A DNA stretch of 36,549 nt from a virus, in IMG/VR virus record IMGVR_UViG_3300030329_004146, positions 1 through 36,549 of that record; one strand, given 5' to 3'. This document shows, piece by piece, positions 9,863 to 16,331 of the stretch. The notes beneath the pieces are model-generated. The model searched no databases and was not told where the DNA came from. It saw only the letters and a program-made list of their open reading frames with translations. The position numbers and the translations under genes are program-made. Position 1 is the first letter of the stretch, and each line of letters begins with the position of its first letter.

Positions 9863-10183
9863 ATGGCAAATAAAAACAATCCATTTTCATCATACTATAA
9901 CTATCCAAAAGCTTGGGGTGAAGCTCCAGCAGAAGAAAGGTGGCATTCTGATCCTTCAGAGCAAGGAATGGTTCCACCTTGGATAAAAGACGCATTTGGA
10001 TTTGGTACAAAAAAAGTTGCACCAAATTTAGATGAAGCAGACTGGATACGCTTTAAATATAAAGATAAAAATTATGAATTTGCAAACATCCCTCAAGTAC
10101 ATGAGATAATGCAAAGCGGAAAAGCACCAGATATTTTTGATAATCTTCTTAATGAGGGTTTGATAAGAAATGTTAAAGAATAA
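9863..10183 (+). CDS. Small uncharacterised protein after the giant gene (106 aa)
   Basis: The start at 9863 is chosen over an in-frame ATG at 9836 because AAGGAG lies just upstream and because 9836 overlaps the giant gene. The product is soluble, Trp/Tyr/Pro-rich at the N-terminus (NPFSSYYNYPKAWGEAP) and mixed charged at the C-terminus. No membrane segment or recognisable motif was found. It is co-transcribed with the giant gene and the next small gene, so a virion accessory role is possible but not shown. Confidence 0.6.
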   Translation: MANKNNPFSSYYNYPKAWGEAPAEERWHSDPSEQGMVPPWIKDAFGFGTKKVAPNLDEADWIRFKYKDKNYEFANIPQVHEIMQSGKAPDIFDNLLNEGLIRNVKE

Positions 10184-10199
10184 ATAAAGGAGAATAACT

Positions 10200-10592
10200 A
10201 TGGCGGGATTATTAAAATTACTAGGAAAAGCTGGTAAAGCAGCAGTTAAATCTAAACACGCTCCAGCTGTCGCAGGAACTGCAGCAGTGGGTGCGGGTGC
10301 AGGATATGTACTTACAGATGCAGGTGTTTTACAATTTGACCCTTGGGGTGATAAGCAAGAAGCTTATGAACAGAAAAAAGGTGAAGAGTTTATAAAACAA
10401 GAAGCTTATGACAGAAGTGCAGAGGAAGCTAAAGAAGCATATGACAGAAGTCAAATGGTTGAAGCTCCTCTTAATAGTTTTGGTATGGAAACACCAGAGC
10501 AACAAGAGGAAAGAATACATCAAATGCACGCTGATGGTATAATTAATCAAGAAGAGTATAAGTTTTTAATAGAAGCTATAACAAGATATTAA
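10200..10592 (+). CDS. Small membrane-associated protein with SHOCT-like C-terminus (130 aa)
   Basis: An AAAGGAG Shine-Dalgarno precedes the start. Residues about 20-42 are an Ala/Gly/Val-rich hydrophobic stretch (APAVAGTAAVGAGAGYVL), a likely membrane segment. The centre has three imperfect copies of an EAYDRS/EAYEQK unit, also visible at DNA level (AAGAAGCTTATGA repeated). The C-terminus (IHQMHADGIINQEEYKFLI) resembles the short SHOCT-type helical hairpin often found at protein ends. It may be a virion or membrane accessory protein. The stop TAA is followed in the same frame by a Cys-rich reading frame (next entry). Confidence 0.6.
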   Translation: MAGLLKLLGKAGKAAVKSKHAPAVAGTAAVGAGAGYVLTDAGVLQFDPWGDKQEAYEQKKGEEFIKQEAYDRSAEEAKEAYDRSQMVEAPLNSFGMETPEQQEERIHQMHADGIINQEEYKFLIEAITRY

Positions 10593-10595
10593 AAA

Positions 10596-10763
10596 TTGTT
10601 TGAACTTTGCACTATAGTTGATTGTATTTGTGGTTTTTGTGCCTTAGATAAAGAACAAAAACTACGCTGTGGTTACGCTACAGGGGAAAATCATATTAAA
10701 AATATGAAGTCTTGTCCTAATAAGAAGATGAAAAAAAGAGCTACGATCTCTCGTAACTCTTAA
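10596..10763 (+). CDS. Cys-rich mini-protein, TTG start or readthrough extension (55 codons)
   Basis: A 55-codon frame starts with TTG one codon after the TAA of the preceding gene and in the same frame. It encodes a compact Cys cluster: CICGFC, then LRCGY, then KSCPNKK, a plausible zinc- or metal-binding knuckle, with a basic C-terminus. No clear Shine-Dalgarno is seen for the TTG, so it may be reached by reinitiation or by stop-codon readthrough of the 130-aa gene. The patterned Cys spacing argues against chance, but no homologue can be named. Confidence 0.4.
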   Translation: MFELCTIVDCICGFCALDKEQKLRCGYATGENHIKNMKSCPNKKMKKRATISRNS

Positions 10764-10765
10764 TT

Positions 10766-10845
10766 TAAAGGCTGAACATATAATCATTATCCAAAAACAT
10801 ACTTGTTTATTGTTTAATTTTACGTGTTAATATCCTCAGCCTTTA
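10766..10845. terminator. Inverted repeat in the convergent intergenic region
   Basis: TAAAGGCTGA at 10766-10775 is perfectly repeated in inverse at 10836-10845, separated by 60 AT-rich bases. It sits between the last rightward gene and the end of the leftward operon, where a bidirectional terminator is expected. There is no strong T-run, so the call is tentative. Confidence 0.3.
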
Positions 10846-10848
10846 GTT

Positions 10849-10980
10849 TCACCATTTCTCTTTTATTTCTTTAATAATTATACCCGAGATTATAAATAAT
10901 AACCCAATTCCCATACCTAATAGTAGTAGGGATATTCCAAGCATAAATATATTAGCTATCCAGTTAGCTATTGTAATCAT
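10849..10980 (-). CDS. Single-pass membrane mini-protein (44 aa)
   Basis: The ATG at 10980 (minus) follows a CAGGAG Shine-Dalgarno seven bases upstream, which overlaps the stop of the preceding gene. The product is almost entirely one transmembrane helix (about residues 8-36, IFMLGISLLLLGMGIGLLFI) followed by a basic tail (KEIKREKW). It is the last gene of the leftward block. Its size and topology would fit a small holin-like, superinfection-exclusion or membrane-regulator protein, but nothing specific is recognisable. The strong Shine-Dalgarno and coherent helix make it a real gene in my view. Confidence 0.6.
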   Translation of the reverse strand: MITIANWIANIFMLGISLLLLGMGIGLLFIISGIIIKEIKEKW

Positions 10981-10982
10981 AT

Positions 10983-11168
10983 TTACTCCTGATCATATTC
11001 TTTGATTATTTCCTCAGCCACTTTCATTTCTGGGAAATTTAATTTTATTTTATCCCAAATAATTTTTGCTAACTTATCTTGATCAAAGCTAGTTGGGAAA
11101 AATCCATCTAATGTTTCAGATATTACTTGTTCTACACTACTTAATTTACGTTTCATTGGATATGGCAT
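10983..11168 (-). CDS. Small uncharacterised protein (61 aa)
   Basis: Mixed-charge soluble protein (MPYPMKRKLSSVEQVISETL...). Its start region overlaps the end of the 57-aa gene upstream by 23 bases, with AAGGAAAG upstream of the ATG. The C-terminal half is a Lys/Glu helix (KVAEEIIKEYDQE). It lies in a tightly packed leftward string of 44-61-aa genes. No family was recognised. Confidence 0.55.
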   Translation of the reverse strand: MPYPMKRKLSSVEQVISETLDGFFPTSFDQDKLAKIIWDKIKLNFPEMKVAEEIIKEYDQE

Positions 11169-11319
11169 TCTCTTTCCTTAAAAGTATTTGTTGTAAAGAT
11201 TCTTTAGCCATGTCTCTATATGCAGCACTATTAGCGTGTGTGCTGCATATATTATCAAGACAGTCTATAGCAATTTGTATTTGCTGTTTTAATTCTTCTA
11301 CCTCAGTAATCTTTACCAT
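11146..11319 (-). CDS. Small helical protein (57 aa)
   Basis: The ATG at 11319 has AAAGGAAA about ten bases upstream. The product (MVKITEVEELKQQIQIAI...) is predicted helical and Gln/Glu/Ala-rich with two Cys (DCLDNIC). It overlaps both neighbours (17 bases with the upstream gene, 23 with the downstream gene), the usual packing of phage early operons. The function is unknown. Confidence 0.5.
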   Translation of the reverse strand: MVKITEVEELKQQIQIAIDCLDNICSTHANSAAYRDMAKESLQQILLRKENAISNET

Positions 11320-11473
11320 ATAGGTCGTTTCCTTTGGCTCGAAGTATTATTTCTATAGAGGCACTGATTGCTTTTGCAATGTTCTCTTTATCATCTTTCT
11401 TACACTTAACCTTACCTTCGTCATGTAAGTCTTTTAACTTGATAAGGCTTTGTGCTATTTGCATTCTATTCAT
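11303..11473 (-). CDS. Small basic protein (56 aa)
   Basis: The ATG at 11473 overlaps the TGA of the upstream 120-aa gene (ATGA). The product is basic and helical (MNRMQIAQSLIKLKDLHDEGK...), with Lys-rich KVKCKKDDKENIAKAI in the middle. Coupled translation is implied by the overlap. No family was recognised. Confidence 0.5.
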   Translation of the reverse strand: MNRMQIAQSLIKLKDLHDEGKVKCKKDDKENIAKAISASIEIILRAKGNDLYGKDY

Positions 11474-11832
11474 ATTCTTTCATCCCAAGGTATTGAATCA
11501 TCATCTATGGTAGTATGTATATATATATCATGTTCATGCCAATCGCCAGTATCAGGATAGGTTTCTCCTTCTTCGCCTACTCCTACGATAAACCTATTTT
11601 CATCTTCTTCTATAAATTTTCTGAAAGCTATTACTTCGTCGTATCCATCGCCAATAGGATGATCATACCATTTCCATGCATTAGCTTTCATGTAAAAGTA
11701 TGTTTCTTTTGTTTCAGTACCCCATTGTTGTACTTTACACTCAGCTGTATAATCCCATTCGTCTATAATACTTAGTGCTTTTTTCTTATCTTTTACTGGA
11801 ACTCCAGCAATAATTTCAGACCTATATCCCAT
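11470..11832 (-). CDS. MGYRS-type conserved phage hypothetical protein (120 aa)
   Basis: The protein opens with MGYRSEIIAGVPV, the signature opening of a widespread family of small phage proteins (usually MGYRSDVA...). The rest is acidic and aromatic (YFYMKANAWKWYDHP, TYPDTGDWHEHDIYIHTT). A TAGGAGGTCC-like Shine-Dalgarno lies directly upstream on the minus strand. No catalytic motif is visible. Homologues are common in phages, but I know of no established function. Confidence 0.65.
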   Translation of the reverse strand: MGYRSEIIAGVPVKDKKKALSIIDEWDYTAECKVQQWGTETKETYFYMKANAWKWYDHPIGDGYDEVIAFRKFIEEDENRFIVGVGEEGETYPDTGDWHEHDIYIHTTIDDDSIPWDERI

Positions 11833-11855
11833 AGGACCTCCTTTGTTTAATTCTT

Positions 11856-11883
11856 AGGGTGCATAACGCCAACCATGCACCCT
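11856..11883. other. Intergenic hairpin
   Basis: AGGGTGCAT (11856-11864) and ATGCACCCT (11875-11883) form a perfect 9-bp stem with a 10-base loop. It lies in the 103-base gap between the resolvase-like gene and the MGYRS gene. It lacks a T-run on either strand, so it may be an mRNA processing or stabilising structure rather than a standard terminator. Confidence 0.5.
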
Positions 11884-11935
11884 TGCTTATTCACTATACC
11901 ACCGATCATTTACTAATAACCACAGTATAGTAAAA

Positions 11936-12307
11936 TTATCTATTTTGTTTTATATAGTCATCAGCCATTCGAACTCTAGATAAAAGGGATAGTAATTCCT
12001 TATATCGTATAGTAACATATATTTCGCCACGATCTTCTTTTAATATCTGACCGTATATTTCTTCAGCTGGTTTCAGGTAGTCAGCTATTTTCTTTCTACC
12101 TTTCACTTGAAAGTGGAATGGTTTTCCGTCATTATAGTACATTAATTCTTCTATCTTTATTTCTACATCTACTTCTTCAGACCATCCTAATGATCTTCCG
12201 TCTGACCCCCAAGCTCTTCTAGCTTCAAAGCCAGATTCCTTTGCTATGTTAACGCATTCACGTTCTATTCTGTTCCCTTTCTGCTTAGGTGCTCTTCCTC
12301 CACTCAT
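11936..12307 (-). CDS. PD-(D/E)XK nuclease, Holliday-junction resolvase-like (123 aa)
   Basis: The order of residues fits the resolvase-type PD-(D/E)XK fold: an N-terminal basic helix with E15/E17 (GNRIERECVNIAKESGF), ARRAWGSDGRS, then EEVDVEI (D47) and FHFQVKGRKK (Q67, K69). The usual E-x-K is Q-V-K here, a substitution found in parts of this superfamily. The 123-aa length suits Hjc-like or RecB-like phage resolvases. Its role would be trimming or resolving branched DNA before packaging. Its start overlaps the stop of the 69-aa gene upstream (ATGA). It belongs to the recombination block with the DUF1071 annealing protein. The fold assignment is by motif only. Confidence 0.65.
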   Translation of the reverse strand: MSGGRAPKQKGNRIERECVNIAKESGFEARRAWGSDGRSLGWSEEVDVEIKIEELMYYNDGKPFHFQVKGRKKIADYLKPAEEIYGQILKEDRGEIYVTIRYKELLSLLSRVRMADDYIKQNR

Positions 12308-12513
12308 GGCAGCATTCTGCTTTTCATTGATAGTCCTAAGAATATCTCTAGATTAAATAGTCCAAAGGACAGATGATGATGATACCCTTCATCGTGTCCT
12401 ATTCCAGCTGTTAGTAGTATTGTACCAAATAGCACTAACTTAGCTCCTTTATAGTTATTTTTAACAATATTATGATACCTAAATATAGGCATACCTAAAA
12501 TTTTTAATTTCAT
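12304..12513 (-). CDS. Small membrane protein (69 aa)
   Basis: The start at 12513 (MKLKILGMPIF) is preferred to an ATG at 12585, because the longer form would begin inside the terminator hairpin at 12539-12621. Two hydrophobic stretches (KLVLFGTILLTAGIG and LFNLEIFLGL) flank a His-rich turn (GHDEGYHHH). The last codons overlap the resolvase-like gene. It could be a small membrane factor such as a holin, but this is not established. Confidence 0.5.
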   Translation of the reverse strand: MKLKILGMPIFRYHNIVKNNYKGAKLVLFGTILLTAGIGHDEGYHHHLSFGLFNLEIFLGLSMKSRMLP

Positions 12514-12538
12514 TAATGTATTCCCTTTATGATTAAGC

Positions 12539-12621
12539 AAAAATGGGGGAAAGTACGGGAGGATGCTTACATGATAGACAACCATTTATTGGAGGTACTG
12601 ATATAATGTACTCTCCCCCAT
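12539..12621 (-). terminator. Probable intrinsic terminator after the primase-helicase gene
   Basis: On the minus strand a 14-base arm (12608-12621, ATGGGGGAGAGTAC) pairs with its partner at 12543-12556 through one G-U wobble, then runs into five T residues. The loop is about 50 bases. It starts three bases after the primase-helicase stop. The long loop is unusual, and both arms are GC-rich in an AT-rich genome. Confidence 0.55.
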
Positions 12622-12623
12622 GT

Positions 12624-14414
12624 TTAATTTACTTGTGTGAAGTTAAAGGTATTAAAGTCAAAGTTCAAAATCAATTTAAATGAGCTTTCATCTCTTGAAC
12701 CTATCGCTGTAATCCTTCTTACATTGCTTTTATCTCTATCGCCTTCAAATGCAATAATCTTATCTGCTTTCTGTTCAATAACAGAATTACCTTTTGCACT
12801 GTGCACGTCTAGTTTATGACCTTCTTTTAATCTATAACTAGCACCTTTCGATATATGACTGATTGCTATTACTATCATATCATGTCTATTCGCTAAGGCT
12901 TTTAGTTCATTAGTTACAAAGTTTTGACGATCATATTCTCCATTAAAGTATTTAGCTGGTACTGCATCTATTGTATCTATTACTAATATTTTAGGTGCAT
13001 ATAGATCTATTAATTCATCATACTTACGTATATCTGGAGATTCACATAACACAGTTAAGTGATTTAATGCAGATTTTAGATCATTTTCTACACTTGTTAG
13101 TTCTTCATTGATCTTATGTTTACTGCTGGATAAGGCACATTGAAAGAATCTTCTAATGATTAACTTTCTATCTACCTCTAATGACATAAATAATGTTTTC
13201 ATATCAGGGAATTGAGTTACTAAATATTGTACAAATGCTGTCTTACCTAGCTTTGTATCTCCTAATATTACGGCTAACTCTCCACCCTTAAAGAAGTAAT
13301 CACTATGTATGTTCCATATGTCTTTTAAGTTAAAGGAACTAAGGTTCTTGTCTTCTATCAGATGTTCTTTATATACATCAATCATCTGATCTATGTTTAA
13401 TATTTCAGATTTTAGACCATAGTTCTTTAGATTAAAATACTTGCAGCGATCATCGCAGAACTTTTCTAGTATTTCGTCTTGACATGTAAATTGATATCCA
13501 TTTCTAAATGTATCAATTACACATCGCTCTATTTCTTGATCAGAGAAGTTTTCTGGATTAGTAGCTATCCATTGTCTAGCAAGTAAAATACACTGATCCT
13601 GACTAAATCCTTTCCTACGCCATATAGATACTAGCCTAAGTAAAGTTTTGTGCCTGTAGACACCATTAGCACCGTTATTTACTATGTGCTGTCCACAGGT
13701 TACATCACTATTTACAGGATACTTTGCATTTTTCATTATTTTACGTTCTTGCTCCACTTCTTTACGATCATATTTCATTGGTTTCCATATAGGAACAATT
13801 CCATTGTACTGAAGTGGTGTATTATAACTTATATCTTTACATATCGTGATAATATCATCATATGTACCATTTGTAAACAAATCCATAGGTATGTAATTCT
13901 TATATAAGTTAGACTTTTTGTTTAAAGAGAACGGTAATCTAATTAATCTCTTTGAATCGTATATTAGATCTATTTTGTTTCCAAAATCACGAACTAATGT
14001 ACTTTTAACTTCTCTTGCAATATTTTTTGAGGGTTTAAATCCATATAAATCTGGTATTACTACGTGGAAACCTCTTCCACTGAACCATATTTGTATGTAT
14101 TCTTCCTTTACACCTTTGCTTGTTAGACTGCCTATAAGATTATCTGTATCTTCCATTAACTGTTTTGAGTTATTGGAACCTATGTCTATATCAAAGGTTA
14201 TTTTGTCTAAGGCTTGTATTCCATCAAAGCCTTTTACTGAACCATGTTTTTCTACATGATCCAGTATTTCTTCACTATATAGGAACATACTGCGATACAG
14301 TTCTTTTCCAATATTAGATTGAACTGTATCCAGTAAGTCCTTATATGGTATTATTGTATTTCTTGATGCAACGTCTCCGATTGCTGTTTCGACGTATAAG
14401 TTTCCAAAATCCAT
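12624..14414 (-). CDS. Primase-helicase: AEP primase, PriL-like Cys domain and RecA/DnaB-fold helicase (596 aa)
   Basis: Residues about 60-200 carry archaeo-eukaryotic primase motifs: FDIDIG (D75, D77), SGRGFHVVIP (112-121) and KRLIRLPFSLNKK (155-167). Residues about 240-325 hold four cysteines, C240 (VTCGQH), C311, C320 and C324 (FCDDRCKYF), around a helical core. The spacing is reminiscent of the Fe-S domain of primase large subunits. Residues 365-596 are a RecA-fold helicase with Walker A GDTKLGKT (385-392), Walker B ILVIDTID (476-483), a SH motif (SHISKG) and a SAKGNSVIEQKAD segment as in DnaB-type helicases. The role is replisome priming and unwinding, and possibly polymerisation, since no DNA polymerase is seen. 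The start overlaps the 104-aa gene by 64 bases. Confidence 0.85.
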   Translation of the reverse strand: MDFGNLYVETAIGDVASRNTIIPYKDLLDTVQSNIGKELYRSMFLYSEEILDHVEKHGSVKGFDGIQALDKITFDIDIGSNNSKQLMEDTDNLIGSLTSKGVKEEYIQIWFSGRGFHVVIPDLYGFKPSKNIAREVKSTLVRDFGNKIDLIYDSKRLIRLPFSLNKKSNLYKNYIPMDLFTNGTYDDIITICKDISYNTPLQYNGIVPIWKPMKYDRKEVEQERKIMKNAKYPVNSDVTCGQHIVNNGANGVYRHKTLLRLVSIWRRKGFSQDQCILLARQWIATNPENFSDQEIERCVIDTFRNGYQFTCQDEILEKFCDDRCKYFNLKNYGLKSEILNIDQMIDVYKEHLIEDKNLSSFNLKDIWNIHSDYFFKGGELAVILGDTKLGKTAFVQYLVTQFPDMKTLFMSLEVDRKLIIRRFFQCALSSSKHKINEELTSVENDLKSALNHLTVLCESPDIRKYDELIDLYAPKILVIDTIDAVPAKYFNGEYDRQNFVTNELKALANRHDMIVIAISHISKGASYRLKEGHKLDVHSAKGNSVIEQKADKIIAFEGDRDKSNVRRITAIGSRDESSFKLILNFDFNTFNFTQVN

Positions 14415-14665
14415 GTATTTTCTACACTCCCAGTTGGTTTTACTTTTATATCAGTAACGTCGATGTCTTCTAATTGTTTTATATCAGATTTTAACTTTCG
14501 CCAGACTCTAGAATATGTGGTAGGAGTATGAAGTACTCCATAATACAATTTACCATATTCTGGTAATTGAAGTTCCAATACATGAGTAGTTACTTCATAC
14601 TTACCAATATCGAATCTATCTTTTAACCAATGTTTTATGACTTCCGAAGTAGTTATATTTCTCAT
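14351..14665 (-). CDS. Uncharacterised protein upstream of the primase-helicase (104 aa)
   Basis: Basic N-terminal half (MRNITTSEVIKHWLKDRFD...) with a segment (TPTTYSRVWRKLKSD) that looks like a helix-turn-helix. It ends inside the primase-helicase start and overlaps the SSB-like gene at its own start by 4 bases (ATGA type). This position in the replication operon suggests a DNA-metabolism accessory protein. No family was recognised. Confidence 0.55.
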   Translation of the reverse strand: MRNITTSEVIKHWLKDRFDIGKYEVTTHVLELQLPEYGKLYYGVLHTPTTYSRVWRKLKSDIKQLEDIDVTDIKVKPTGSVENTWILETYTSKQQSETLHQEIQ

Positions 14666-15228
14666 AATACAAATGATTTAACATCCTCGTTATTTTGTGA
14701 ACTATTATCTTCTTGAGTATCGGGTCTATAATTCTTAACCCAACCATCATTGACAGATTTCATGAACTTTTCTCTAAGTCTGTCTTCTTGACCTACTTTT
14801 CCAACTTCATTCCAATCTACCCATAATGTTTTACCGTTTTTCTTTATACCAGCAACATAAGATAAGCGTAAGAATTTCTTTCCTACCATATCTTCTATTA
14901 CTTCATCTGGTAATTGATGCTCATCTGTTAGCTGACCTTCTATACCTAAAGAATCTAATAATATTTTAACTTTTAATGCTGCTCCCCAATTCTTTATGGT
15001 TCCATCATCGTTACGGTTAAAATATCCACCGATTCTCATTTGATGGTCAAAATCACGACCAATATCTAAATCGAGATATAGTGCTATATCATCTGGTCGT
15101 TTTTGCCATTCTTCTTGTATATCATATTTAACAGATACACTTTTAATTGTAGCTTCTGATATAAATACACCAGTTTTCTTTCTTGGTGCATTTGATTGTC
15201 TGCTATTACTATTTCCAAAGTCTAGCAT
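14662..15228 (-). CDS. Putative single-stranded DNA-binding-like protein (188 aa)
   Basis: The core (about residues 18-150) alternates short beta-like and Gly/Trp segments (YLDLDIGRDFDHQMRIGGYF, KNWGAALKVKILLD, KFLRLSYVAGIKKNGKTLWVDW) compatible with an OB-type domain. The C-terminus (170-188) is an acidic Asn/Asp/Glu tail ending in hydrophobic residues (NNEDVKSFVL), as in SSB and T7 gp2.5-type proteins. Its start overlaps the stop of the DUF1071 annealing gene by 1 base, the usual partner of an SSB. The assignment rests on tail and context; no signature motif proves it. Confidence 0.5.
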   Translation of the reverse strand: MLDFGNSNSRQSNAPRKKTGVFISEATIKSVSVKYDIQEEWQKRPDDIALYLDLDIGRDFDHQMRIGGYFNRNDDGTIKNWGAALKVKILLDSLGIEGQLTDEHQLPDEVIEDMVGKKFLRLSYVAGIKKNGKTLWVDWNEVGKVGQEDRLREKFMKSVNDGWVKNYRPDTQEDNSSQNNEDVKSFVL

Positions 15229-15869
15229 TACTTATTCTCCTTAATTGCTTGTTCAAGTTTCTTAATCTTCTCTTCTGCTTGTTTTTCTGTAGGATTATCA
15301 GTAATAAAGGCATCTACCTGCTTTACCATGTCTGAATCCTTAAAAACACGATTATTCGCTAATCTACGCAGTTTTACATTCTGATCGACAGTTACCCTGC
15401 CTTTCTTAGGAATATCGCCATTAAACAGTGTTTCTGGCTTATAATCTAAATCTTTTATGTCTTCACCGAACCATAATTCGATTCCCCAGCCTGTTGCCAT
15501 TGAAATAGCTTTTGCTAGGCATCTTCTTATGGTATTTACCACTAAAACTGAGTCTGGTTCTAAAACACATTCGTTTCTATGACCAGTTACTGCTAAATAT
15601 TCGTGATGTTTAGTAAGATCTCCATTCTGATCTTGAAATTGTAATAAAACATGAACTAGAATACCTTTATCACATCTCATATATGGTAAAGTGTTTCCGT
15701 TTGCTGTTTCATATTCAACAACTTCGTATTTAGCTAGTGGATCTAATTGTTTCAATTTATCCCAAGCTACTGCCCAAGATAGGTAATCGAATTTACCTTT
15801 TTTCTCAACGTATTTTATATATTCTTCATTTCGTAATATATTATACGGATGAACATCATTTTGTTCCAT
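15228..15869 (-). CDS. DUF1071-family single-strand annealing protein, Rad52-like (213 aa)
   Basis: Two signatures of DUF1071 proteins are present: FDYLSWAVAWDKLKQLDP (residues 27-44) and IRRCLAKAISMATGWGIELWFGED (114-137, usual form R-x-L-x-KA-x-A-x-x-TGLG-x-x-LY-GED). Members are phage recombinases of the Rad52-like/ERF-Sak type, which anneal complementary strands during replication and recombination. The length of 213 aa is typical, with a charged C-terminal tail (KQAEEKIKKLEQAIKENK). It has an AAAAGGAA Shine-Dalgarno and is first in the replication operon, followed by the SSB-like protein and the primase-helicase. A candidate promoter lies upstream. Confidence 0.8.
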   Translation of the reverse strand: MEQNDVHPYNILRNEEYIKYVEKKGKFDYLSWAVAWDKLKQLDPLAKYEVVEYETANGNTLPYMRCDKGILVHVLLQFQDQNGDLTKHHEYLAVTGHRNECVLEPDSVLVVNTIRRCLAKAISMATGWGIELWFGEDIKDLDYKPETLFNGDIPKKGRVTVDQNVKLRRLANNRVFKDSDMVKQVDAFITDNPTEKQAEEKIKKLEQAIKENK

Positions 15870-15928
15870 AAAATGTTCCTTTTTTAGTTAATAGTTTTTG
15901 GACTATATCAGTCCTCCCTTAGTCTAGG

Positions 15929-15957
15929 AATTTACAAAATATACTTGAATTTATCAA
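15929..15957 (-). promoter_or_regulatory. Candidate sigma70-type promoter for the replication operon
   Basis: On the minus strand TTGATA (15957-15952) is followed after exactly 17 bases by TAAATT (15934-15929), ahead of the annealing-protein gene. A short hairpin (GGACT...AGTCC) lies between it and the Shine-Dalgarno. The match to the -10 consensus is only 4/6, so this is a guess from spacing and position. Confidence 0.35.
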
Positions 15958-15992
15958 CACCTGTATATTAAGTAATATAGGAAGATAAGGGA

Positions 15993-16190
15993 TTAGGCTT
16001 TTCCGTTAGTAGCCTTGAGTCTTTGACGCATTTTTCTAACATATTTTAAACGTCTATTTTTATTTTCACGTTCTATATTTTCTTTAATATTCAGCATTCT
16101 TCTGTATGCTGCTCCATTGGTTCCAATGATTCCTTTATCTAGTAGTCGTTCATAGAATTTTACTACTTCATATTTACTCCAATTATGCAT
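15993..16190 (-). CDS. Small basic protein with structured leader (65 aa)
   Basis: The start at 16190 (MHNWSKYEVVKF...) has a CGGAG Shine-Dalgarno. An upstream in-frame ATG does not, and it would lie in the leader hairpin. The C-terminal half is extremely basic (ENKNRRLKYVRKMRQRLKA), suggesting nucleic-acid binding. It follows a long structured leader (16207-16315). No family was recognised. Confidence 0.55.
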   Translation of the reverse strand: MHNWSKYEVVKFYERLLDKGIIGTNGAAYRRMLNIKENIERENKNRRLKYVRKMRQRLKATNGKA

Positions 16191-16206
16191 ATTATCTCCG
16201 AAGTTT

Positions 16207-16315
16207 AAAGAGGGCTTACGCCACAATCTATCGTATAAGATAGACTATAGGTTAGCTAAAGCCACTTATCTCCTATGCTTTGACCTAGGTTAGCTTAGTT
16301 TTGCAAGCCCTCTTT
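16207..16315 (-). ncRNA. Structured leader or small RNA candidate
   Basis: An 11-bp perfect inverted repeat (AAAGAGGGCTT at 16207-16217, AAGCCCTCTTT at 16305-16315) encloses 87 bases. The enclosed part has internal stems (CTATC...GATAG) and two copies of TAGGTTAGCT (16248-16257, 16286-16295) spaced 38 bases apart. It lies between the DUF932 stop and the 65-aa gene. It does not fold as a tRNA (no TTCRA loop, too long). It could be a leader RNA, a processed small RNA or a large-loop attenuator. Confidence 0.4.
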
Positions 16316-16331
16316 TTGGTTTAACCAATAT

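Noticed and set aside
12304-12585. Longer form (93 aa) of the small membrane protein starting at 12585
   Set aside because: The extra 24 residues would be encoded across the terminator hairpin, and the ATG lacks a Shine-Dalgarno.
16201-16320. tRNA gene
   Set aside because: The terminal stem resembles an acceptor stem, but the interval is too long, with no TTC-type T-loop or plausible anticodon arm.
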